Source: Thiomargarita sp. (GTDB taxonomy: Bacteria > Pseudomonadota > Gammaproteobacteria > Beggiatoales > Beggiatoaceae). Taken from it: DNA of 64,000 nt. The notes below the pieces were generated by a model that was not told the origin of the DNA, ran no database searches, and was given only the letters and a program-made list of their open reading frames with translations. Positions 11,401 to 21,200 of this stretch are shown piece by piece; the first letter of the stretch is position 1; the number at the start of each line of letters is the position of its first letter. The translations under genes and the position numbers were made by a program. The stretch is from contig DYNP01000010.1 in assembly GCA_020721005.1 (NCBI GenBank), positions 41,712-105,711 of the forward strand, given 5' to 3'.

Positions 11401-13540
11401 GCCAAAAGCATTGACTGAGACTATGGTAGAGGCAGCGGATTGTATTGAGATGATGGTCGATGCTTTGATGGGTCAAGATGAGGCGCCTCCTCAGGCTCAA
11501 CAGGTATTACAATCGGTGTTGGATTGGGCAAATCGAATTGATAAGGGGAATTTGCAGGCAGGTCCAGCAACAACTGCTGCCCGATCAGCGGCACCGGCTG
11601 TCGCGCCGCCCAAAGTGGTCAAGTCGGAAGCAACTGCAGCGGGAGCAGCAAAACCATCTGAAAAAGTGGCTCAAGGGACCGAGGTGGTGGCAGGCAGTCC
11701 AGAGCAGGTGTTGCGGGTACCGACTAAGACGGTAGATAATCTTATGCGGCTGGTGGGGGAGTTGTCAATTTCTTTGGGACAGATTCAGGAGAAATTGAAG
11801 CATGTTTTGCACGGCACTCGTCATCTAACTGAGCAGGAATTGATCTTGCAGCAAAAGACGTTTGCTTTGGAAAATTTGGTTGATGTGCGAGGGGTGACCG
11901 GGGTAGAGAATCGTCATCGTAAAACGACTGTGCAAGAAGAGGATTTTGATCCTCTGGAATTTGAGGAATACAATGAGTTGCACAGTGTGGCTCACAGTTT
12001 TATTGAGTCTATCGCGGATAATCGAGAGTTGGCGATGAATATTCGAGAGGATTTGGCAGAATTGGAAACGATGTTCATTCATCAGCAACGGTTGAGTAAG
12101 GAATTTGAAAGTTCGATCATGACAACTCGGATGGTACCGGTGAACACGATTGTGTCTAAATTGCAGCGCAATGTGCGACAGACTTGCCGCACCACCGGTA
12201 AGAAAGCTGAGTTGGAGATGTCGGGAATTGATTTGTTGATCGACAGTGATGTGTTGAATAATTTGGCTGATCCGTTGCAACATATTTTGCGAAATGCGAT
12301 TGACCATGGTTTGGAATTGCCAGATGAGCGAACGATGCTGGGTAAGGTTGAGGAAGGAAAGATCAGTTTGAGTTTTTATCGGGAAGGGAATAACATGGTG
12401 GTCAGTTGCCGGGACGATGGACAGGGTCTCAATTACACCAATATTCGTTATACAGCTATTCAAAAGGGAATTATTAAGGAAAATCAGGAGTTAAGTGAGG
12501 CAGAATTGGGGCGCTTGATCTTAATGTCCGGATTTTCCACCAAATCTGGAGTGACTCAGGTTTCTGGTCGCGGAGTGGGCATGGATGTGGTGCATACTAA
12601 TATTCGGCAGATGAAGGGTACTTTGGATTTGCAATCGGAGACTGGTAAGGGCACAACTATTTTGATCAAGTTGCCCATGACCTTAGTTACCTTGCATGTG
12701 TTGTTGGTCCGGGTGGGAAAGCGAGCGTTTGGAATTCCCACCAACCATTTGGAGCAGGCATTGGCGCCCGGAATTGGGGAATTTCAGATGGTGGGGGAAA
12801 CTATTTCTTTAAAGATTGGCAAAGGTATTTATGCAATCAAGACATTAGGGGGGTTGTTACATGTTCCTGATTATGCAACGGAAGTAAGTGAGGAAGACAT
12901 TCGTCCAATTATTTTGGTGCGAGAAGAAACAGGTACTACTGCAGTGATGGTCGATGAGTTGATTGACACTCATGATTTGGTTATGAAGAGCATGGGTAAA
13001 TTTGTGAAAAATGTGCATGGAGTTTCAGGGGCAGCAATTTTGGGGAATGGGAGTTTAGTGCCGTTATTGGATTTACCAGAATTATTGCGTTCCCCCATGC
13101 AGGCTAAGATGAGTGCTTATTTGGCCAGTGAGCCGGTTGCCTCTGTGGGTCAAGCGGCAGCAGCAGCCATTCCCAATATTTTAGTGGTGGACGATTCATT
13201 GAGTGTAAGAAAATCATTGTCCTTGTTGTTGGAAGATGCAGGATTTGAGATTTCTTTGGCTAAGGATGGGCTCGAGGCAATTGAAGTGATTAATCAAAAG
13301 CGTCCCAATGTGATGTTGGTGGACATGGAAATGCCAAGAATGAATGGGTTGGAATTGACTGCTCATGTGCGAGCCAATCAATCCACGCAGAATTTGCCAA
13401 TTTTTATGATCACATCTCGGACAACTGAAAAACATAGAGAACAGGCAAAATCTGCCGGCGTGAATGCTTATTTGACCAAACCTTATCAAGACACTGAGTT
13501 GTTAGGTTTAATCGATCGAGCCTTGTCTGGTCAAATGTAA
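5459..13540 (+). CDS. Giant ChpA/PilL-type hybrid chemosensory histidine kinase (2693 aa)
   Basis: Cytoplasmic kinase hub of the cluster. Seven FimL/degenerate-HPt-like helical repeats of about 140 residues lie at roughly 1-140, 418-560, 870-1015, 1177-1320, 1376-1520, 1545-1685 and 1729-1870. They share a Y..(Q)VQ.IWE.(A/S)E...L.GLQ.VC.F(I/V)N.N(V)MAL core and a later W-P motif, and none shows the HxxKG phosphorylation motif. One canonical HPt domain follows (about 1897-2010, HTLKGSS with His1946). Then come the CheA dimerisation helices (from about 2085), an HATPase (about 2270-2415, N box LRNAIDHGLE, G boxes DDGQGL and GRGVGMDVV), a CheW-like domain (about 2416-2555) and a C-terminal receiver with Asp2622. 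Low-complexity linkers separate the early repeats. Pseudomonas ChpA and PilL have a comparable order. No pilG or pilH is in the window. Base composition flips from C-rich to G-rich along the gene. Confidence 0.92.
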   Translation: MITSEQTQLLRAQLIENAPLFYEKLANLEAQNLSHCHTLLSYFEELYHLAIQLGLTGFSEICQHIQQHIQNHSQLNPTQPIPENWYHQLEQWPKHLANYLDAPNEERFILQITDALGKWMPITPENKQALTQNLQVTTSSTAIAKNINQSIQPKENNQPAQPEKDTQPKENNQPTQLKKSNQSTRSKKASPSNQPKKANQSTRPKKANPSAQPTTDYPTNNGLIQSFPIHEEDPEDLPLSIVLETQPAPDISLPISEIDHLFNLTVDDSKDLLVSDIELQKLLDETTFDSLPIEDFEEDISNFFTEEEPEDKPTVEEENKPITEDIDSLKFPELSSLEDILRTEEESQQPVESLTQPNPAPVPVSTQNKSSKPNDSQTISTLKKSDFPSNSSSGEIAQKTNDRNLKEPDSEGEMVFSQQTLTDLSNKIVEVSDTLATSLNQFITHHEESEQFLEALERYTNTLQIIWEASGNLNLQGFQQVCTFISDNFFESSNLSATKKLELRDLFAAWPKLALDYLQTPTKGAALLTEHLTLSTWPQPFTKEKANFLLTQLIQETLAPQDVPIMRPPSSPAVTQAKTSTASNKKKTVAKTRSSAGKTERSNTEYYDDEQGISEDNLNLKSKAQSILNSAGTKDILEELEEESDWTPDWYQDTDTPYYHTENTEEFTYVNQDRNSLSFTKVQENLTLREQETEGDDFFTDLLDRIPDREDILSTFETSSYLAESETHSHQPTLKSILETKKTVAKQNERDAHLNSSLETEMSIQMTENTDNIQFKTSHDPDEPISFTPQPSLERDHQVSQDKLPIQPNQSWQASWSEEKKETGSEIPLSAHPQVNQSTPTLKAHNRPTSSESQTSKRFAKVGPSSNPLKSADIIDSLTAEFSEASHDLSKALNQFAVAEDDSAELLEAMEQYHDNVQAIAEAAKKVGLITLSAICEFINENIFEFSTHPRAIRRTAQFHLETWPYLLINYLQNPTEGAQKLVNHLKSSIWPLALSPEQAHALFNELLGQSPAKHAINLINRDKPVSPTKSSSTVESEPLSSEVGMEPELVVMAEQAVVEEKDIKEGISIPLAIQIVEQEMPILEMEEEFLELKLDQPVPSTLPSDLGLVIESQDSEIEDSGNLDFETAQDYFSQLSEGLFPEIQHFENEQSEEFLQEIIEQTLILEGKTDNLEKLTLADPDIIEALCTQLLDLQSLLAEGLLLLIQAPSGSAELLNAVEIYTEHVQSFWEAAELAYLEGVQQVCTLVNSNVMALGSCEETTRIGVQNLLGEWTQLTLVYLQQPTLQSAESLLNYLKDRAWAVPLTEEEAVNLYQNLTRPSVEIPSVEPERVEVLTKTVPVEKVASVPVPVSPLPAQMVPDSLKTESDSLSLPKLTLATPDVIELVTQQLLDLEAVLQSILNDFCQSPLQSEELLNALGNYTEQVQTIWEIAELSNLKGLQTVCDFINQNVMALGEFPPTDRLSRQPLLATWLSLVLAYVQDPINEADNLLAYVQETQWPSAFNDDQVAEFYQQLIGQSLVEEAPKPSVAEACSQFTPPTGEVASPANLQQVHSHIINIAESLSSSLEVCISMDSQNPALLEAIESYTNQVQTIWEVSETAGLAGLQEVCTFVNENLMALAMQESEAKLAAQPYFEQWPAVILAYLESPLSNAQAVVELLQVPEWPVPLAEEKVAELLNLLTQSSTSDQQVAAYQAQVAETGEVVEFEEDSESAPELVGLNVEETGEISLGNAEVLGILTEELHSSEEDLTKELERFTSLPSADPKFVESAENYADQVQRLNLASEMLGLAGLQGVCSFIVENVKLWRQQELPVRAKAKKLLETWPSLVLSYLESPMTSVIPMLNYLREPQWAKPLGDEAAHELLGLLTQGSTVDEEAQQAEMYNRPTQANPEDVLLRIPPDVNKELLEAYLQEVPQHAADFSVCIQNIIVSAETAEVERAQRIAHTLKGSSNIIGIKGIASIAHHLEDTLEYLAQHKVVPPKALTETMVEAADCIEMMVDALMGQDEAPPQAQQVLQSVLDWANRIDKGNLQAGPATTAARSAAPAVAPPKVVKSEATAAGAAKPSEKVAQGTEVVAGSPEQVLRVPTKTVDNLMRLVGELSISLGQIQEKLKHVLHGTRHLTEQELILQQKTFALENLVDVRGVTGVENRHRKTTVQEEDFDPLEFEEYNELHSVAHSFIESIADNRELAMNIREDLAELETMFIHQQRLSKEFESSIMTTRMVPVNTIVSKLQRNVRQTCRTTGKKAELEMSGIDLLIDSDVLNNLADPLQHILRNAIDHGLELPDERTMLGKVEEGKISLSFYREGNNMVVSCRDDGQGLNYTNIRYTAIQKGIIKENQELSEAELGRLILMSGFSTKSGVTQVSGRGVGMDVVHTNIRQMKGTLDLQSETGKGTTILIKLPMTLVTLHVLLVRVGKRAFGIPTNHLEQALAPGIGEFQMVGETISLKIGKGIYAIKTLGGLLHVPDYATEVSEEDIRPIILVREETGTTAVMVDELIDTHDLVMKSMGKFVKNVHGVSGAAILGNGSLVPLLDLPELLRSPMQAKMSAYLASEPVASVGQAAAAAIPNILVVDDSLSVRKSLSLLLEDAGFEISLAKDGLEAIEVINQKRPNVMLVDMEMPRMNGLELTAHVRANQSTQNLPIFMITSRTTEKHREQAKSAGVNAYLTKPYQDTELLGLIDRALSGQM
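5911..5985 (+). repeat. In-frame 45-bp duplication in the chpA-like linker
   Basis: A 30-bp segment at 5911-5940 recurs at 5956-5985 with one mismatch, in frame. It encodes a repeated QPKENNQP unit of a Q/P/K/S-rich linker that continues with PKKANQS/PKKANPS variants to about 6100. Repeat slippage probably lengthens this unstructured linker. Confidence 0.85.
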
Positions 13541-13594
13541 GCGGTTGAATTTGATAAGATAAATGGGAAGTTTTTCTATCTGTTCTCAAAGGGA

Positions 13595-14002
13595 CTATTT
13601 GAGCGATCCTCGCAGTCGGGCAGCAAAATGAGGGGAAAAGAAGGTGCTCAATAATACCAGGATCATGAGATTGCCCTGGGTAAGGTCAAAAATAGTCAGG
13701 ATTTCGCGCCATGATTTGCCTAAGCCATAATGGCCAAATAGAAATTCAAAACCAAGGGTGCAAATTAGCCACAGTCCACCGATCCAAAAGTAGTCGCTGG
13801 ATCGGTGGGTTGAGAACAGGGGGATTAGGGCTAAAGTGACCAAGAAAATGAGCAGGGATAAACTGAGTCCGCTGAGAGGTAAAGACCAAAATCCCAACCA
13901 AGGCAATAGGATTTTTTCTCGTACACCCGCATTGAGAATGGCGATGGGGATAAGTAGAAACCAGCTCCCAATCGCTTGTGTTAATAAAATTAAATGTTTC
14001 AT
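13595..14002 (-). CDS. Small hypothetical multi-pass membrane protein (135 aa)
   Basis: Not recognised as a known family. The start is placed at 14002 because AGGAG (complement of 14011-14015) sits 8 nt upstream. An in-frame ATG at 14032 would add ten residues but lacks such a site. The protein begins MKHLILLTQAIGSWFLLIP and shows about four hydrophobic helices: about 4-22, 30-55, 68-85 and, after an amphipathic GKSWREILTIFDLTQ segment, about 105-120. It ends in a basic tail. It converges on the giant kinase gene, with 54 nt between the stop codons. Function unknown; probably inner membrane. Confidence 0.65.
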   Translation of the reverse strand: MKHLILLTQAIGSWFLLIPIAILNAGVREKILLPWLGFWSLPLSGLSLSLLIFLVTLALIPLFSTHRSSDYFWIGGLWLICTLGFEFLFGHYGLGKSWREILTIFDLTQGNLMILVLLSTFFSPHFAARLRGSLK

Positions 14003-14304
14003 GTTGTATTCTCCTAAGTATGATATTCCCACCCAATGTAGCTATTTGGTTTCTTGCCTACTTTTTCATCTTATTTTACTGATAATTATTCAAAAAACAA
14101 TTACTCAAATTAGGGCAGTTTGAACGAACTTGCCTCAGTGATTTATTTCCAGTATTTCCTCCCTTTTTCAACATTTGTTAGTCAGTGGACTATTTCCCAT
14201 AAACATTTTATAATACATTTGAGTCTCGAATGGGTCTCAACTTTATACGTTGCAATTGATTTTGTCAAATGGAACATATTTAAAAACTGGAGATTATAAA
14301 AAAA
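14003..14304. other. Divergent intergenic region
   Basis: 302 bp separating the minus-strand membrane protein from the plus-strand barrel protein. It contains the AGGAG of the former (14011-14015) and a candidate sigma-70 promoter for the latter (14186-14214). Nothing else was recognised. Confidence 0.6.
14186..14214 (+). promoter_or_regulatory. Candidate sigma-70 promoter for the 14305 gene
   Basis: TGGACT (14186-14191, 4 of 6 matches to TTGACA), a 17-bp spacer, then a perfect TATAAT at 14209-14214. Transcription would begin near 14221, about 85 nt before the start codon. Confidence 0.5.
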
Positions 14305-15186
14305 TTGAAATACTACTTTGTAAATTATTCCTTGTATTGTTTGGCTATTTTACTGCTGATGCCAATTTTCCCAAGTTACTCGATTGATTTGCAACCCGGG
14401 GAAGTTCGTGCCCCCAAGACTGATATCAATTTTGCTCAGTTTGTTTATCAACACAGTCAACGAGGTGATCGTTATGTTAGAGGAGAACAACAAATGGATG
14501 ATACTGGTATCCGTAGCCAACAATTTCAAATGCGATTAGGACGTACATTTGAAATTGGTAAATATCCATCTGCTTTTTATATGCAAGTGCTCAGAGGCTC
14601 CATACGTCTTAAAGGTGACTTATCTCATCTTAAGGGAGATTCTGGATGGGGAGATGTTGCCTTTGTGCAGGCCATTTGGCCCTATGTCAATCATGAGACT
14701 CAAAGTTACATGGGATTGGCAGCCTATTGGGTCGTTCCCGCCGGCAGTTACCAGGCTGACCGGGTATTTAATTTGGGAGAAAATCGTCACCGTTTAGCCT
14801 TACAAGCCGGTTATCAGACTTTACTGGCGAAACAGTTACACGGTATGGTGGTGGCAGATGTGACCTGGTTTGGAGAAAATGATGAAGTGGGACTGGCTCA
14901 TAACGTTCTCAATCAACAAGCACTCTATGCCGGGCAAATCAGTTTGCGTTACGATTTTAATGCTCGTTTTGCTGTGGGCGCCAGTTATTTTTATACAATT
15001 GGAGGAGAAACTGAATTGAATGGTCAGGATCTCAATAATCAGATACGTTCTCATCGTTATCAATTGATGGGAGGGATTGATATTCCTCTGGGACGACTTT
15101 CTTTGCGGTATGGAGCTGATCTCGAAACTGAAAATGGTTATTTTGAGGATCAACGATGGATTTTGAGTTACACTCGATTTTTTTGA
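14305..15186 (+). CDS. Outer-membrane beta-barrel-like protein, phenol-degradation meta-pathway (MetA) type (293 aa)
   Basis: Begins with TTG (14305-14307); GGAG at 14288-14291 is the likely ribosome-binding site. A signal peptide covers about residues 1-26 (hydrophobic core LAILLLMPIFPSYS). The rest is made of alternating aromatic strands (SFYMQVLRG, YMGLAAYWVVPAG, HRLALQAGYQTLL, SLRYDFNARFAVGASYFYT) and ends in an aromatic residue, YTRFF, as outer-membrane barrels do. The pattern resembles the 'putative MetA-pathway of phenol degradation' transporter-like family, for which the substrate is usually unknown. It stands alone between two divergent or large genes, so context gives no substrate. 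Family assignment is by pattern only. Confidence 0.65.
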   Translation: MKYYFVNYSLYCLAILLLMPIFPSYSIDLQPGEVRAPKTDINFAQFVYQHSQRGDRYVRGEQQMDDTGIRSQQFQMRLGRTFEIGKYPSAFYMQVLRGSIRLKGDLSHLKGDSGWGDVAFVQAIWPYVNHETQSYMGLAAYWVVPAGSYQADRVFNLGENRHRLALQAGYQTLLAKQLHGMVVADVTWFGENDEVGLAHNVLNQQALYAGQISLRYDFNARFAVGASYFYTIGGETELNGQDLNNQIRSHRYQLMGGIDIPLGRLSLRYGADLETENGYFEDQRWILSYTRFF

Positions 15187-15289
15187 ATAGATATCTTTCA
15201 GACATTAATTATGCTTTGCAGAAAGTATAGAAACGAACATTTTTCCCTTTTTTTAAACTTAGAAGAAATAATTCCACTTCCTTTTTTAA

Positions 15290-18200
15290 ATGCAAATAAA
15301 CAATTGTATTTCCTTCTCAAGAATACCCATCAGAGAGGCATTGCATACTAGAGTGAACACTTTTTATGGAAAAACTTTATACTTTCTTTGGATCCTATTC
15401 CAGGCTTGGTTCATTTCATCCGTTCAAGCAACCGCGGTAACTCAAGTTGAATTAACTGTTGCAGAACAAGATTGGTTGGCAAAACATCCGGAAATTCATT
15501 TTGGCATTGGTTCGGATTGGGCGCCCTTGGCCATTCCTCAAGAGGATGGCAGTGTACAAGGAGTGGAACCCGATTTATTGAATCGTATCAATGCGTTAAC
15601 CGGGGCTCAGATCCGTTTAACACTTGGGAAATGGGCAGATATTTTGGCCATGGCTGACAGTGGGGAATTGGAAGGATTGGCAGCTTCGGTTGCCCATCCA
15701 GAAAGAGAAGATAAATTTCGGTTTAGTAATGTTACTTATTCAGGGTCTCGTTACATTTATATTCGCCAAGATAAAATTTGGGCATTCCGATCAATGGCAG
15801 ACTTAACGGACAAAAAGGTGGGGACTCTGACCGGAGATTTGGCCAGCCAAAAATTATTGGCGCGCTGGCCGCAGATTATACCTGTATTGGATCTTTCCTA
15901 TCAGCCTATGTTACCCAAGTTATTGGGAGGTGAATTAGATGCCATTATTTCTGGGCTGGGACTTTATTTTAACATTCAACGCAAAAAAGCTACGGACTTT
16001 CAAGTGGCTTTTGTGGTGCCTGACAGTGAAATGCATTTCCTATATTCCATTCGCAAGGAACATCCGGAATTATTAAGTATTGTCAACAAAGCGTTAGCGG
16101 CAATTGGGACCCAAGAAATTCGAGCCATTGTTGATAAATGGGGTGTTCCCACTTTACCTCATATGGTTAAAGTTGAATTGACCGAAAGGGAACGGGCTTG
16201 GCTGACTGCTCATCCAGATATTCAGTTGGGCACAGATTCGGGAATTATTCCTTATGTCAAAGTTCAAGAGGATGGGCAAATTGTGGGTATCGAACCCGAT
16301 TTGTTGGCCCGCATCAATGCGTTGACCGGGGCAAATATTCATTTGATACTTGGGAACTGGACAGATATACTGGAACAAGCAAAACGTAGAGAGCTGTATG
16401 GGTTAGCAGTCTCCGCAATTCATGAGGAACGTGCCCAACATTTTTTATTCAGTCGAAGTCCATACAGCGTTTCTCGACATATCTACACCCGTAAAAACGA
16501 TCGCATGGTCTTTCAAAAAATGGAAGATTTGGCAGGCAAAAAAGTTGGATTACAACAGGGGAATATTTCAGAATCAAAATTATTAGCCCAATGGCCCCAA
16601 ATTATTCCCGTGGAAAAAAGTTCCCAGGAATTACCCATGGCTTTACAGAATGGGGAAATTGATGCTATTTTATCCGGTCTCAGTTTATCTCATACTGTTA
16701 GAGAACAGATGTTTCCTGGTTTCAGCCTGGCCTTTACCCTGCCTAACACAGAAACTGCATTGGTCTATTCTATTCGCAAGGAATATCCTGAGTTGCTCAG
16801 TATTATCAACAAAGCATTATCTGTGATTAATCCTGAAGAATTTCAACAAATTCAAAGCAAATGGGGAATTGTTGAGCATTTTCCAATCAAAGAATTTCTG
16901 TTTACGGATGAGGAGCGGGCTTGGTTACGGGCACATCCCAGCATTAGGTTGGGCACTGTCGATGACCAATTTCAGCCTAACTTGATTATCAATGCTGATG
17001 GCAGTCAAGACGGATTAGTGATAGATTACTTGAAATTATTGAATCAACAATTGGGCAATCGGCTACAATTGCATGTTGAACATGATTGGCAGGCAGTAAC
17101 TGAAAAGGCTGTCAAGCGAGAAATTGATGGTTTGGCTATTTCTTCCCCTAACCCAATTTGGGATGAATATTTTTTATATACTAAACCGTATAATTTCAGC
17201 CATCTTTACCTGTATGTTCGCAGTGAAAATGCCCACTATTCCACTGATTTAAAATATCTGGAGAATAAACGAATTGGTTATCCCGCCGGGATCAAAAAAA
17301 TTGAACAACAGTTAAAAAATATTCCCAATCTTCAATTAATTGCCTTCAAAGACAATGAGGAGTTGGTAAATGCCTTATTAGCAAATAAGGTTGAAGCTTT
17401 GGTCAGCATGGCCAATTTGGAATGGTGGCGTAAACAGCACGGTAATATTGCGTTCAAAATGGCTGGAATATTGCAGGACAGTCGCTTTCCATTGGTGATG
17501 TCGATTCGTAAAGATTGGAAGATTTTACAGGACATTTTGGATAAAGTTTGGAATAACATCTCAGCAGGAGAAAAGGAAAAAATTCTCCAACGTTGGTCAA
17601 GTGGACTTGAAGTATTCTTTTCCAATTCGGTGCCTGTTCTCACTGAAGCGGAACGTCATTGGATTGCAAATCGTTCAGAAGTGGTGGTCGGTTATGCTTT
17701 AGATATGCCTCCGATATTGATGAAAGGTCAAGAAGGCAATTACCAAGGCATGTTACCAGATTATTTGGCGTTGTTGGAATATTATTTGGGACTGAAATTT
17801 CGTCTTAAAATAGGCAGTATACAAGAGGTGATGGGCTGGTTAGAAACTCAAGAAATTGACATGGTAGGCCCTTTTTTTGCCAGAAAAGAATACCAACCCT
17901 TCGTCAATTTCACGCCGCCCCTGTTTAAAAATTATCCTTATATTCTGGCTCGTCTTGAGGAAAAAAATTATTACATTGGATTGGAAGATTTGCAAGGCAA
18001 ACAAGTGGGTTATTTGGCAGGAACAAAAAATGCCAATGTGTTGTTAGAGCAACCAAATATTAAAACTTTGCCTTTGCCGAGTTACGAAACTGCAATTGAA
18101 GCCCTGTTAAATAAACAAATAGATGTGATGGTGATGAGCGCTGGCCTATCTCATTTAAAAATTCAAGGGCAACGTTTGGGATTTAAAGTTGCTGGCCGGA

Positions 18201-21200
18201 TTGAAGAAATGGGGGGAGATGTGGTCATGTCGGTAGTGAAGGGTCAACCAGAATTGTCGGCCCTGATCAACAAAGCCTTTGGTACCTTAATCAGTCGTGC
18301 TGAATTGGAAGGTATTTCTCGACGTTGGAATAATCGGGAACAGAATCATCTTACCTTTTTCAAATTGGATGATATGGAACGGATTTGGTTACAAGAATAT
18401 CCAGTGATTCGAGCCCATATTTTTGATTTTCCCCCTTATACTTATTGGGATAATGATGCTCAAGGAATTTCAGTAGAATTACTGGAAAAAATTCTTCATC
18501 CCCTCGGCATGCAAATCGAATATGAGTATGACAAAGATCATACAAAGGTTTTGGAGGAAATACAGTCGGGAATGAAAGCTGATTTGCTGCTCAATGTGAC
18601 ACGTACCCCAGAATTAGAAACCCATTTGGCCTTTACTCAAGACTATTTGGAATTGCCTTGGGTAATTTTTACCCGGGACAAGGAAAATAGTATTTTCAGT
18701 TTAGAAGATCTATTTGGCAAGACCATTTCCATCGAGAATAGTTACCCTTTACAACAACAATTGGCTAAGGACTTCCCTGAAATTAAACAATTGCAGGTCA
18801 AAAATACTGCAGCAGCCCTATTTGCAGTCAGCAAGGGACAAGTCGATGCGTATATTGGTAATTTATCTGTAGCCCAATATTACATTGCCCAACATGGACT
18901 TAGCAATCTAAAAGTGGCTGCCAACACCTCCTTGGATAACCATACCCAAGCTTTTGCTGTGCGCAAAGATTTAACCCCCCTCGTTTCTATTCTCAATAAA
19001 GGACTTTCTAGCATTCCCACTGAGACCCGTAATGCCATTAATCGCAAATACTTCAGTCTTGCGGTAACTTCGAAAGTGGATTACACCTTACTGATGAGAT
19101 TAGCCGGGGGAGCCTTGCTCGTCATTCTCATCATTCTGTATTGGAATCATCGTTTGATCAAGGAAATGACTCGGCGCCAACAAACGGAACAGCAGTTGCA
19201 ACAAACCACTGAACGTTTGCGATCCATTCTTACTTCCATGGATGACTTAGTCTTTGTGATGGATGCCAAAGGATATTATCTGGATTCTCATCAAACCAAC
19301 TATAAAAATCTCCTCCTGCCCCCCGCTCAATTCTTAGGCAAACATTACCGGGAAGTTCTCCCTGCATCAATTGCTAGGCTCACTGATCAAGCCATTATCA
19401 CGACTCAACAGAAAGGTGCCCAACAATTTGAATATTCTCTCATCATGCCTGATGGAGAACATTGGTACAGCGTCAACCTATCCCCCAGATATAACAGTCA
19501 TGGTCAATTCGATGGTACTACAGCAGTCGTGCGTGATGTGACCCAACGCCATCAAATGGAAGCAGCGTTACGAGACAATGCAGCCAGATTACAAACCCTC
19601 AGTGACAACCTACCTGATGGTTTGATTTATCAGATTGAGGGCGATAAAAATGGGCTTTTTCACCGATTCACCTACATCAGCGCCGGAGTTGAAAAACTCC
19701 ATGGACTGACTGTTGACACCGTGTTAAATGACCCTCAAAAATTTTGGGTTCAAATTCTGAAAAAGGACCGTTTTTCACTGTCTGCACAAGAAACTCAAGC
19801 CCTAGTCAATATGACCCCTCTTTGTGTAGAACTTCGTTGTCAACTGCCCAATGGAGAAATCGCCTGGCGACTCTTTTCCTCTGCACCTCGAAAACTACCC
19901 AATGGACATATTATATGGGACGGTCTCGAATTTGACATCACAGATCAGAAACGCATTGAACAAGAACTCATTCAAGCCCGAGAAGCCGCAGAAGCTGCCA
20001 ATCGAGCCAAAAGTGCCTTCATTGCCAATATGAGTCATGAATTGCGTACTCCACTGAATGCAGTCCTTGGCTTTGCGCAAATCCTCTTACAAGATTCCAA
20101 TCTAGACAATACACAACGCAATCAAATCCTTGGCATTTATCGGGGTGGAGAATATCTGCTGACCCTCATCAATGACATTCTGGACTTAGCCAAAATTGAA
20201 GCCGGACGTTTTGAACTGTTCCCTGCCATTTGGGATACCCAAAAACTTTTTCAGGAACTCAACTACATATTTCAACTGCGCGCTGCCCAAAAAGACATTT
20301 GCTTTCAACACAAATCAATCACTCCCTTACCTGCCCAACTGTATTGTGATGAAAAAAGATTGCGCCAAATTATCTTTAACCTATTGGGTAATGCCATTAA
20401 ATTCACTGAAAAAGGTTATGTAACCCTCTCTACTCGCTACGAATCTGAAACCCTTCATCTAGAAATTGCAGACACAGGAATTGGCATCGCCTCTGAAAAT
20501 TTACACAAAATCTTTGAACCCTTCCAACAAACTGGGACCGATCGCTACAAAGTGCAAGGCACCGGACTGGGACTGGCGATTACCCACCGTTTGGTACGAA
20601 CCATGCAGGGAACTTTACAAGTAGAAAGCACCTTAGGCCAAGGCAGCAGATTTCAAGTAAAACTTCCCGTAGAAGTTGTTTCGGCAATCAAAGAATCTGA
20701 TTCTCTAACCAATTCCAACTCAATTATTGGATATCATTGCACCTTAGGAGACCATCTGCTAAAAGTATTAGAAGTGGATGATTTGGCAGAAAATCGCACC
20801 ATCATATGCCAATTATTAGAACCCTTGGGATTCCAAGTTGAAGAAGCCAAAAACGGTCAACACTGTTTAGAACTGGTGCCAAAATACCAACCCGATATCA
20901 TCCTCATGGACCTGCGCATGCCAGAAATGGATGGGCTACAAACCACTCTCATTTTAAGATCCCAAGGCTTTAACATGCCCATCATTGTTTTAAGTGCCTC
21001 CACCTTTGCTGACGACCGTGCCGCCAGCCTGGCCGCCGGTTGTTCCGCCCACCTTTCCAAACCCATTCATCTTTCAAAACTGCTAGAAACCATGGCATTA
21101 CTACTGCCATTGGTATGGGAATACGATCCATGTTCAGAACCGTCATCTTCCCTCATCGAAGCCCCTTTAGAAACCTTGTCCAAGGAACAAGCCATTCAAT

